A stretch of DNA of 64,000 bases from Membranipora membranacea (taxonomy: Eukaryota; Bryozoa; Gymnolaemata; Cheilostomatida; Membraniporidae): the NCBI GenBank assembly GCA_914767715.1, contig OU612065.1:2356001-2420000 (forward strand), read 5' to 3'. Both the position numbers and the translations under genes were made by a program. Positions 1 through 11,565 of this stretch are shown piece by piece; the stretch's first letter is position 1; each line of letters starts with the position of its first letter. The notes beneath the pieces were generated by a model. That model saw only the letters and a program-made list of their open reading frames with translations, was not told where the DNA came from and did not search any database.

Positions 1-10
1 GGAGACCTAC

Positions 11-3000
11 CGTGATTGGTGTGACCTTAGTCCTGGTGTTATAGGCTACATACAGGTTTGAATCAGAGTAACCCCTTCTTCTGATCGATACTCCCATAGC
101 ATCTCTTCCGATCACTTTGTGAGCGCTGCCAATATAAGGAACAAAGTAACTGGCTGAACTAGTCAGATTGATGTGATGCAAAAAACACAAATATGGATAA
201 AGAATCTGCATTAGTAATGTACATCCCAAAACAAAGGGCAGTTAAAGGCTATGGGGACCGCTCATAAGGTTGCTTAAGCTTGCTTCACTAAAAATGCTAG
301 TCAGAAGTCATGGTCTTAGATTCAAAACCCATGTGTCTGTATGTTCTGAGCCCTCGATCAGTTTTTATTCAAATCTTCATCCGGAAATCTTACTTGTGAT
401 AATAGCCGGCATTGAGCGGCTCAGGTAGGGTAGTGTTTTCAGTAGGAAATCGCGGTAAGTCAGCATCTGCTGCATAAGCGACTTGACCAAATCCATCATC
501 AACAACCTCTGCTTTGTAGTTGTCTTTGCCTGTCATGAAAAAAATCAATTGTTACAGACAACCTAGTAGCAATTCTTTCAGCCTGCAAACCCATTTATTG
601 TAATATAGTAAATTAGGAACAGAAACCTCCCAAACTTCACATCTAACCAAGAGAAAGATGATACGAATGTGTGCTGTATATTACAGCCAGTCAGAGACAT
701 GATACGAATGTGTGCTGTATATTACAGCCAGTCAGCCAGCCATTATTTACATAATCAGTAATTTTATATCCCTCTACTCACCTGGGATCTCAGCCATTAT
801 CTTGTCAAGGAAATTTCCTTTGGCAGATTTGGTGAGTGAGTCTTTTGTGCTAAAGAATGGGCCCTCTTTCGGATCTTCATAGAGAGAGAATCTGGCTGCT
901 CTCGACAACATGTGGTCGCTGAGTGACTTACCATTAGCCACACGTGTAGCCAGGTCATCCTCAACTCTTAACCTGTAACATTACGACTACACTGTGTAGC
1001 TGTCGGGGTTACACAGAATATATATTGGGATGACAACTCTTATGCAGAAAAATACGGCTCCTATGAGCCCTTACTTCTCTCCTTCATTGTCTGGTTTTGT
1101 AAATGGATTTAAAAGATAGGAGGACTGGAGGCTGTTACTGGATTTGCTGACGGTCCATTGAATATACATTGAGTGATTTTTATAGTGTCTTCAGTTTTAT
1201 TTGTGGTCAATGTTTCTATACCATGATCTGCTCACCTTGAAACGGGGACATCCATTTTGATAGGATGACAGAGGATTCTATAGTTCCACTGTGAGTAGAT
1301 GATGTTGCCGTACTTATCAACATCTGATATTGTAGACGGCAGGTAAGCGTAGTTCTCATTGGTGCTCTTTCTACCTGTCACTGAGGTATACCTAATCTTA
1401 GACTACAATCATAATTGGGATTATAATGGTCAGGTCAGGAGAATAATTGGAATCCTATCAGATTTAAATTTCGAGTGGTATGAAGCATAAACATCTAAAT
1501 ACTATTTATATGTTTACTACGGTATAAACTCAGAAATGAATCATTTCGTCACCATTACTTACCTAACCTCATAAATAGCATACCGGCAACATATAATCAT
1601 GCCTTTCTTTTCTTACAATAATTAACAATCATACAGCTGTAAAGGGTAGAGAAATTACAGCTTTCACCCCCACAACAGCATCTATCTATATCATGCAACT
1701 TTCTTGACAATAACATGTTGTGGGTGTTATAGGCTTTGTATTGGTTAATCAGGTTAAGTACCTGCAGATCAAAGAAACTCTTTGCATCAATTGCATGTCT
1801 GTCACTCTGGAAAGGTTCGTCAATAGCACCTCCATTGGAATTTGTCCATGCCCCTTCAAGGTAACACAAGTTAGCCTGCAAGCAAACAGAGAACGTTAAT
1901 GTAATAATAAGAAATGTCCCGTTTAACACTCTGAGCGAATGCAAGAATTTGATAACACTGTGATATGCGCAGTAATGGCCAATCCTTAATCCTCTCTGGC
2001 ATCACTTTATCTCTGTCAGCTGCTCAAATTCTCACCCACATACATTATCAGTGATTAAGTGAAACAGTTCCGTCTGATAACCGGATTAATAAAATATTAT
2101 AATACTCTTTAAATATTTTCTGATATGACCTATGTCAAGCGCACCTTACATCTGAATTTTGCAAACTTGGCACCTTATTTCATCTTCTACATGTGCTTAT
2201 ACCCAGCATGAACCCCTGTCCCACTTGTTGTCTCCTAGATCAAGGTCATGGCTATATTCTTTGAAATTTTATATCTGCATCACATTTGTCCCAAACTACG
2301 GACTGGTATCCTGGGAGAGTTGCCTCACCTCCAGGAGTATGTGGATCTCTGTCCCAATCCGTTCCATCACACTTCTAGAACTAACCCTAACTTTACGACA
2401 CATAAGATTGTAGAAATTAAATCCAAACCTTGAAGTATTTTCTGTAGTCTCTCTTCGAGAAATCTTCAGTTTGCCAGGCTTTAAACCATTCTCTCATTTC
2501 TTCAATCTGCTCCTCAATGGTTGGCTTGGCCAAGACCTGCAATGAACACATGATACATATTTAATTAGTTATAATTGGTGACATCAGACGACATTAGAGG
2601 GAGGCGATATCGATCAGTCTTTTGTTTGTTCGTTTTGATTGCTGATGTGTAGGTGAATGTCTTCACTGTCTGGTAATTAGTCTAACTGTTGACTCTGTGT
2701 CACCAGGTGTCATCAGGTGTCATCAGGTGTCATGGTACTGTGGTCCCCTTAGTTATTGGCCCCCGAAAACATGGCATTCAATTATTACCTGTTGATTTTT
2801 CTTATGTAGGCCTCTGGTCAAACTATTTGCATGATATGCAGCTGTTAATTTGACTTTTCGGCCAATTGACCAACTTAAAGGCCAAGCTGACCTTACAATC
2901 ATTGTTTTGGTGTTTACCAGATGTTACCTGCCGATGGAGACTCATGAAGTTCTATTTCAGGGCATTAGCTTTGTTGCGATGGTACACTGTATCCTACTTT

Positions 3001-5128
3001 CCGAGGGGAGATAATGTGGCTTTGGGTGCATTACCCTTTTTGTCACTGCATTATTGAACTACTTAGATTCCTTTTCACCGAGCAATTAGGAAAAGAGTCA
3101 ATGTTATTAGAAGATCAATATCTAACAGACATAAACAAGAAATTGTTCGCCTATTTCAAGCAAAGCGTCACCAATTCTGTTGGTTTCCAGACAGCAGTAA
3201 AATTCACCTTAAAATTATCTACAGTCACTTCCTAATTAATAAACTAATTAAATTATCTAAATATGATATAAGGTACTTTGGTATTCTCATTTCACAATAG
3301 AAATAAATGCTTCAAGTAGGCCTCTCACTCCTCTTATCAAATCGATAATGGCGTAATCATAGGAAGTGTTCAGACGTGGCACTGCGAGTGTGCGCGTACC
3401 CCTCCTTGGTGCCCATGCACTTCAATAATTGATCAATCTTGGACGGATATACATTAAGTTAGACGAGAGATATTGCATTGTTAGTTTATGGTCTGGGGTG
3501 AGGTGTACCTAGAGTGAGGTCTACATAGAAGGAATGATATAAATGGAGTGGTTACCTCCGGAGGTACATCAGGATACGGGACATCTTCGGTAGCTCCGTA
3601 GACTTGGCTTGTTCTGTGAGGCATCCTCATCTTGTAATCATTATGTCTGGTTCTGAACTCAACACCATTAAGAACAGCCACCAGCTCGCCCATACCAACC
3701 GTACCGCGGTAGTTAGAATGCTCATGGATGGAGGCTATTTTGCTACCTTCAGATAAAAAACCATTATCTGATATACACTGTATGTAGTACAGGAGGATTG
3801 TTTTGCATTATCCGGCATCTAATAGATAGAAAGTCTGCTAAAGATCCAAAATGAAAATGAAAACATATGTGAAACTATATTTACGTTTGGGAAAAAAAAA
3901 TGCAGTTTTACTTCTTGGAATTCCTTCATATAAACTATTATTACGAATTTTGCCAACATTTATGCGCAATTTACATTTCAATGTAAATTAATCCAACGAA
4001 TAGTTGATGAACCACCCAGGTACAGCCTCAAGAACAGAGTATATCCCTTTGAAATTTCTTAACTACACTTGATGGGATCTGTACAAGTTGAAAATTCTCT
4101 ATATCACATCACCTCCTCACTCACATATTTCTATTAAAAACCAAAAACTTAATAATAATTCTAGACAGGACACTATATACAGGGTTATTATTAAGCCTAT
4201 GTAAAGAACTCAGTCTCCAAATTCCTACCTGGTCACAAAGCTGATCAACAGATTTCATAGCTTCAATAACATGCCATTAATTTTTTTTTCAGATGTAACC
4301 GTAAATTATCAAGAAATGTCAGATCACTAACTATGTCTTGTTTTGTGATTGTTGAATGTCATTGTCTAGACAGCCACATCAGAGATGTATATAATATTAT
4401 CGAGTAGTGATATTACTCTGTTATAGATGTGACAAGTGAATCATGGTGACCTACACCAGTGACTTTTACGTTTTCTTCTCTGTAGTATTTATGCAATAAC
4501 AAACCTGAGAAAGTATTGGAGAAGTAGTCTTTAGATCCAGTTCTTGTGAGCCTGGTTAGTTTGAGTCCAGAATCTCCTTGAGAGCGAGTCATCTCCTCTA
4601 CATAGAGCTGCTGCTGACTCACCTGTCTTGCCAGGCTCGTGATGATCTGTTTCTGAGTCTCCTGCTGTGCCTTGATACAATAGAGGAAATCAAACATTGG
4701 AAATTTATCTGATGATATATAGCGATGAAGAAACGATGCAGTTATATAAATAGGTGTTCTATGACAACAAGCTGTCAGTGGCGAGTGGGAGTTTTTATTC
4801 GTATTGTATGATCGTACCTTTACAGCATCCTGGAGCTTTTTGAAATCTTCATCAGTAACCACTGCTGCTGTCAGAGCTATAGAAACAGCGACAAGAAGAA
4901 CTGCTGCTCTTACCACAGCCTAAAACAAAACAGAGGATATAATTTCCGCCATCAGAAAATAAGTACACAAGTGTTACAAATTAACAAATTGATGTCTCCA
5001 GGCGCATTATTTCAGCTTACCTACATTTGTGTGCCATGAAATTCTAGCAAGCTACGAACCAACATATCCTTCCAAGCACCTAGCAAAAGACCACCAGAAT
5101 TTATAGTGATGAGAAGAAATCTTACCAT
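11..5128 (-). CDS. Secreted coiled-coil family protein, tandem copy A (5' part; cut by left window edge)
   Basis: Spliced by hand; exons in transcription order: 5126-5128 (ATG only), 4818-4919, 4505-4670, 3556-3746, 2429-2536, 1762-1875, 1236-1402, 782-972, 394-529, 11-125. All junctions are GT-AG and phases agree, giving 431 residues before the edge. The start is the ATG at the end of exon 1; exon 2 then gives a hydrophobic leader (AVVRAAVLLVAVSIALTAA) and an acidic segment opening a coiled coil. Conserved family blocks are seen: [58 protein letters not shown] and YSQWNYRILCHP. I do not recognise the family. Role is inferred only as an extracellular or secretory-route protein. Exons 11 to about 17 lie beyond position 1. 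The exon at 394-529 is longer (136 bp) than in the other copies (115-127 bp). Confidence 0.8.
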
Positions 5129-5181
5129 GTTGAACCTCCCAAAGTTATCTGCCACACTGATTGCTAATTTTACAGCGCAGG

Positions 5182-5195
5182 ATATTTATATATTA
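5182..5195 (-). promoter_or_regulatory. TATA-box-like element of copy A
   Basis: On the minus strand an AATATATAAATAT stretch lies about 55-70 bases upstream of the copy A start codon. An initiator-like TCAGTG lies about 30 bases downstream of it, which is the normal TATA-to-start spacing. Comparable TATAAA-like elements lie upstream of copies C and D. Confidence 0.45.
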
Positions 5196-5199
5196 GTGT

Positions 5200-6540
5200 G
5201 GGATGACCGAGGGTATAATTGAGTGGAACAAGACTGAGAGCATAAAAGCTAACATGATTTAAATGAGGGGTAGGTAGAATGTCCGCACTGTAACTGAATG
5301 TATTTTGCGGCATACTGGTTATCGTGAGAAGTTTCAGATGTATTTAGTGATATATATCCCAGGTCATACCTGTGTGCAGAATGTTAATTTCAGCACAGAC
5401 AATGTTACTTCTTCATAAAGTTTGCAGCAAAGATGAGAACGTTGGAACCAAAGACTCACACACACACCCATATCCTTTGTAGGGATAATTTTGTTTCGTT
5501 GACAGTGATACTATAGCTGAATTTTCCTTTCATCTTTTTAAAAAATATTTAACAAAAATCACAAATTTAGCTGTTGTGCAATGCATGAGATCTCAAAGCA
5601 TATCGCAGCAGGTTCATACATCAATAGATTGAAATACTCCATAGATTGGTCCCATAAATATAAACAAATTTTATTCACATCTATTGACCGGATCCTATTA
5701 CATTCATTACATGAGGAATATAATTGTTGGAGATCCGAGGTGATATTGGATTGTGCAGTACAGTCTAGCCGCACCCCTTCCTAAAGGTGGCTCAAATTGC
5801 AAATTCATCTAGTAAACTTTTTGATTGAGGTTTGAACCTGCTTTTTTGAATTGATTGTATTTGTGATGTTGTATCTTACATGATGTTGCACAATCAGCAT
5901 CCAATAATCAAGAATAGATGATAGGGTTTCAAGACTTGCAAACTCAGCATGACAGAATTACTGGATGTACTATGGGTCTCATATCCTTGGTAGCTAAAAA
6001 AACAAAAATAAACTATTGCAATGAACCAATCAAAACAAAACTATAATTAAAGTGAAACTATTTTTCGGAAAACTGGCCTTGATTTTGCCAAGGCAACATT
6101 GTATGTACGCTGTATGTTGTATCAATTTTTTTTCTGAGTGCTCCGTATTGATCTGCTAATGCACTAATAGGTTTTTAATTTTCACCCTTTGATTTTTTTG
6201 TGATACCATCAAGGACTTTCTTCTACTTTATACTGCAATATAACCAGAGACTATATCTAGACTATATCTATAGTCTCTGATATAACTATATTTAACAATT
6301 TTTGTTTTTATAGATAATTAGATAGATAGATATTAACTTTTTTCATCACCGATCAATGCAACGAGGGTGAATGAGACCGTGTGCAAAAACAAGATATCAA
6401 AAGTAGATTACAGGGTTGCTCTACATAGATCTGCAATGATGAATAACAAAATAGCTATTCTTCTAACATTTTTTACTTGTTGTGTAAAAATTTTAGTTAT
6501 CAAGTAAAAAACAAGTCTCATCTGAAAAATGAATGCACGT
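5200..6540. other. Intergenic spacer between copies A and B, no gene seen
   Basis: AT-rich, with stop codons in all frames of any length. The open frames at 5559-5784 on both strands show no family match or splice pattern. It contains one near-perfect palindrome (6245-6279). Confidence 0.5.
6245..6279. repeat. 35-bp near-palindrome (AGAGACTATA family)
   Basis: The segment opens with CAGAGACTATA and closes with its complement TATAGTCTCTG, with a short imperfect middle. The same arm sequence forms a perfect palindrome at 49368-49397, so this is a dispersed short palindromic repeat. Confidence 0.6.
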
Positions 6541-6550
6541 AGCCTCCAGG

Positions 6551-6775
6551 AGTAGGAGGTGGCTCAGTTGGTTAGAGCGCCGGACTTCAACACGCAAGTG
6601 TTGAAGGTCGTGGGTTCGAATCCCACTGCAGTCCATCTTCTACTGGGGATTGGTTGGCCCCCAGGTGTGCTCCGACCTGCCTGCAAACTGAGAGCAAATT
6701 GGCGCAGATATTGCGGCCTCACCATTAAGGCATTAATATTTCGCCGCCCATGCCTCGGGAAGGGCGAGTAATATG
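6551..6775 (+). repeat. tRNA-derived SINE, family 1 copy 1
   Basis: A tRNA-like head has an A box (GTGGCTCAGTTGGTTAGAGC), a strong hairpin in the anticodon-arm position (CTTCAACA / TGTTGAAG) and a B box (GGGTTCGAATCCCACT). A non-tRNA body follows, beginning CTACTGGGGATTGG. A second copy with the same head and body lies at 11243-11415. The acceptor stem does not pair, so this is a SINE and not a working tRNA gene. The loop context ACTTCAA suggests a tRNA-Leu ancestor, which is an inference. Confidence 0.75.
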
Positions 6776-7702
6776 ACATCGGATTTTAATCAACCTTTTT
6801 AATCCATCTGGATAAGTATGATGTTATTCTATGTTGATGAAGCAATTAGAAGGAACATGTCAAGTACAGTGCAAGTGTGGGATATAAATGGCCTATCCCT
6901 GCAGCACAGCTACAGTAGCTATGCCTTCCTTCGTGTAAGGCATATCCCATAGTGCAAGGTTGTTATCTAAAGAAAGGCCACATGCGCAATTTAAGACATC
7001 ACATGTTTATTTTGGCTTCATTCCAATTTATTACTTGTTGAGAATTTAAACATTCAGAAATTAAAGTTGTATCTATCATCTACTCTCTTCTGAACTGGGA
7101 ACAAGGAATCAATGAAAAGTCATTGAGATATGTTACACCAAATTATACTTTTGATTTTTTTTTCTAAAAAAATGGGTGTTAGGATACTCACACATATTGA
7201 AATTTTGAACACGGAGACTACCAATGCAATAACAAAAATTTAGATAAATCCCAAAGTTAATCTTAGGTGGTCATTTATCCGCTGTAACTCGTCCGCTGAT
7301 CAGATCACCTTGATATCTTACATGTAAACTGAGCAATTCAGTTAGTGTGGTATACCATGATACAAGTGCACCAGTGCCCTGGATTTTTGAACGACAAGCT
7401 TGTAATATTGACTTATAATTACTTCAATTTGTATTTGTTTATATATTGGAGCCCTCACCAGGTGTCGAGATGAGTCCACAAAAAACTTACAACAGCAAAT
7501 TTTAAAAAAGTTACAGGAATGACTGACGACTTCCCTATTAGATGATATGCTGTGAGGTGAGAGTGAGATGTGACGTAGGATATTTGATTGTGGCAACTCT
7601 GACATCTTTTTTGGTGCGGTGCAACCCCCTTTATTTTATTAATACGTAAGCGGTTTTTTGTATGGAATACAGTGGCATCAATATACTCTTTCAACTCTTG
7701 AC

Positions 7703-7708
7703 TTTATT
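7703..7708 (-). terminator. Poly(A) signal of copy B
   Basis: AATAAA on the minus strand, 79 bases after the stop codon of copy B. Confidence 0.6.
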
Positions 7709-7786
7709 TCAAATCAAAATAATAAACATCAGTCAGTTTACACATCATTTGTCTGAATTAATTAGCAAGCTCATCTTAGAGTTGTA

Positions 7787-10700
7787 TTAGTTGACTGGAT
7801 ATCCAGCTTTGCAGTCAGGGCACCACACTCTACCATAGTGTCCATCAAAGCATGGCTTCCATCTTTGTTTGTCACACCCAGCTGTACCAACTGTAAAATA
7901 TAGTAGATACAGGTCAGTCTGGCTTTGATAACTTCATTAGTTACAATCACATTTATGGAATGGGATAGCAAAGACATGAAAGAAAATTTTATGTTTTAAT
8001 GTTATGCATGGTTAAAGTTTGTGTTGTACCGAGGAGTATCCAACACATTGTCGTACTGGTGGCCAGCCATCAGACAACAGGACGGAGTTCTCGGATATAT
8101 CGTCTTCTGAGAAAACCGTAACTTATATAATTGTAGTTGCTTATACGACTGGCATTTAAGTCTCACAAATCATAAACTAAACTGTCTTATAGAGCACAGG
8201 GAAGTTTTGTCTACTTTATCCAGCTATGGTTTATAACTTATGTGACTATAATATAATACATATATTGGTTCATTTATGAAGCGTAGTTGTGACAGTGCTA
8301 GAGTTGTGCCTACATTGTCAAAAGTATGATAGCTCCCGTCATAGATAATGATGTGGTTTGTATTTGACAGTAGTTTACCAGTCAAATAAAGTCTTATACA
8401 ATCAATGATACAATTGATACAATAAAATAATACTCACGAATATTCCATTTTTTGTTGTAGTAAATCTGAAGTTCATGATTATGTCCTCCGTTAGTAGAAG
8501 TCACAACTGTGGCTATCTTTCCCGTCTTGACCAGCTCTATCTCTGACAGTGTCATCTCAAATGTGTGTAAGTGAACATCTGGTGGCATCTTATCGGACAT
8601 CTTAGTCTCAAACACGAAGATCTGAGTAAAAAATCAACAATAGTTCATGTAAGTGAATCAATGCAACCGAGATTATATGTACAGTATATAAATATCGTGG
8701 TATCGAACATTAGACTAAAGAGTACGCTGGTCCAACATTACAATTTTAAGTGAGATTTTCCGCAGATAACTAACTTTTTTCAAGAGCACTCACTCAATTT
8801 ATGAGTATCCACCAGAAACAATGGATAAAAAAGAATATATTATACATTGGTAGTCATACCTCTTCTACAGTTCCATTTTCATTACTGTCTGGGTAAAGTT
8901 TCTCATACTTGTGCTTTTTCAAGGTCATATCAGTCAGTGCACTCAGATGTTTATATACCACATTACCATAGTCATGTATAGGCATCACTGGATACCTGAT
9001 TCTCAGTTTCCCTACTCCTGGAATCTCCTTAGTGCTAATACTGATTCCACTCGGTACCACTCTCCTATAAATCAATTCTATGCAATGTAGAAGCAGGTAT
9101 AATAACTGTACTAAAAGGTCTTAGATTTCTACCGGTGTAATAATATTGATGAACAATCTTACAACTATCTGCATCTGATGGACACAGTAAAATATTTTGT
9201 GTAATGCAGAAATATAAATCCTGTTACCGTACATATAACTGTGACATATAACTGTGACATATAACTGTGGCATATAACTGTGACATATAACTGCGACATA
9301 TAACTGTGACATATAACTGTGACATATAACTGTGACATATAACTGTGACATATAACTGTGGCATATAACTGTGGCATATGACTGTGGCATATGACTGCGA
9401 CATATGACTGCGACATATGACTGCGACATATGACTGCGACATATGACTGCGACATATAACTGCGACATAAAACTGCGACATATGACTGCGACATATGACT
9501 GCGACATATAACTGCGACATATAACTGCGACATATAACTGCGACATATGACTGCGACATATGACTGCGACATATGACTGCGACATATAACTGCGACATAA
9601 AACTGCGACATAAAACTGCTACATATAACTGCTACTTATAACTGCGACATATAACTGCGACATATAACTGCGACATATAACTGTGACATACTTGACATTG
9701 CCAGCTGGGTCAAGGACACCAATATCATTTCTCCTGACAGTGTCAGCTGCATCAGTTTTTCCTCCTAGGGTGGACTTTTCATAAAACTCCGAGGGAGTCC
9801 AATAGTAGTGTGCATGGCTTGTACCGTAGAAGGCCCTCTCTTTGGTGAGCCCTCCATTCCGGCTTAGTTTGTTGACCATCTTTTCTTGGGCAGGTTTTTT
9901 GGTGTCTAATGAAAGAAACTTCATCATTTATTATCATTGTGATATCGTTTTTGCAAGACCTTTTTTATAGAGAATTTGCACTGTGCCACCTGCTCTTAAC
10001 CAGATTTATGTTTCAGTCACATGACAACAAAATGTTCTAACTAACTACAGTTAAAATACCAAATTAATGTATGGGATACTCTATACTACTCAATATGGCC
10101 TGAACGCATAAATAATGACAACATGATTGTGTCTCCAGGTATACATCTGGTGGTGGAAATGCAATCTCACAATTTGAAAGTAAATAGATGTCAGTCGATA
10201 TTCAGGACACTGAACACGAAGCACCACCAGTCTTCACTTTTTTCAAGAGGGGCTTCTGTTTATTTGATTCTAATTTGGCTTATACCTTTGCTTTTTTTCC
10301 CTGTTCTTTGTGACATCATGAAAAATGTTCGAATGAATAATTTTGTTGACAATAAGAGAATTATATAGTATAATATTTAAATTTGTTTTTGGATAATCTA
10401 CCACACTATACAGTGGTCATAATCACCTCCTTTAGATCAAACAATTCATGTTGTCACTTACCATTTTGAGAGTGAGAAGCTCGACTTTTGAACTGGACGG
10501 GCCCCACAATAAATCTGTGAGACTATCGAGCCCAGTAATGCCACTCACCTTTGTCAAAATAAGCAAGCTTGTAGGGATTCCATGTCTGAAGCGGCGTGGT
10601 GTAGATTATCTCTAACGGTATTGCATAAGAAACTCTGTGAGTGTATGTAGGACATGTTCTTCGTAAACAGCTACCAGCCTGTATAATCATTGGGACAAAC

Positions 10701-11467
10701 ATTGAAGACAGTTTCCAGTCATATGTGATTATGAAGGAGTAATGTCAGTGAATGTATAAGCAATCACGGCAATGACGAAAATTTGAGTCATGAATTCCTT
10801 TTTGGGTGCTCCCTAGTCCGATGATGACACCCTTGAAGATGAAAGAACGGAATTTCCATAAACCATGTGTTGTGTCATAGCAAACCAAAACCATTTCAAA
10901 TGGGTCAATCAACCAAATGCATACATACCCTGTCCATAGCTGTCGAACACTTGTGGTTTGTGACACATTTTCCCTCAACCTGTGATAATAGATGAGTAGT
11001 AGTTTAGTATCACTGATGTCCACAATAAAGACAAGTTCAATGTTACCATTATTATCCCTTACATAATATATCTACGCTACGCTACACTATGGAGTAAGGT
11101 AGAGAGATGAAAATGTTTTCCACGCAAAGATTTTGCATCGTCAATGAAATTTGTAGGCCAGGTAAGCCAACAATAATGGAAAATTTCTCAAAATGATTAT
11201 GGCAGTCGATAAATCACTGTTATTATGTGAAATCATAGGAGTGAGAGGTGGCTCAGTTGGTTAGAGCGGCGGACTTCAACCTCAAGGGTTGAAGGTTATG
11301 GGTTCAAATCCCACTGCAGTCCACTGACTACTGGGACTTGTTGGACCCCCAGGTGTGCTCCGACCTGCATACAAACTGAGAGTAATTTGGCGCAGACATT
11401 GCAGCCAACCATTCTTCTCAATGAGGTATGTGACTGAAACTTGCGATAAAACCAACATTATATATAC

Positions 11468-11512
<45 letters not shown>

Positions 11513-11517
11513 TATAC

Positions 11518-11565
<48 letters not shown>

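Noticed and set aside
4413-4916. Single 167-residue protein running through the first introns of copy A
   Set aside because: It reads through two introns that have good splice sites and are spliced out in all four paralogues, and it would start at GTG.
6558-6633. Functional tRNA gene
   Set aside because: A and B boxes are good but the acceptor stem does not pair, and a second copy shares a long non-tRNA body, so it is a SINE.
9121-9611. Long overlapping minus-strand open frames with repeated SYVAVICRS
   Set aside because: They are a 13-bp minisatellite read in three frames, lying in an intron of copy B.
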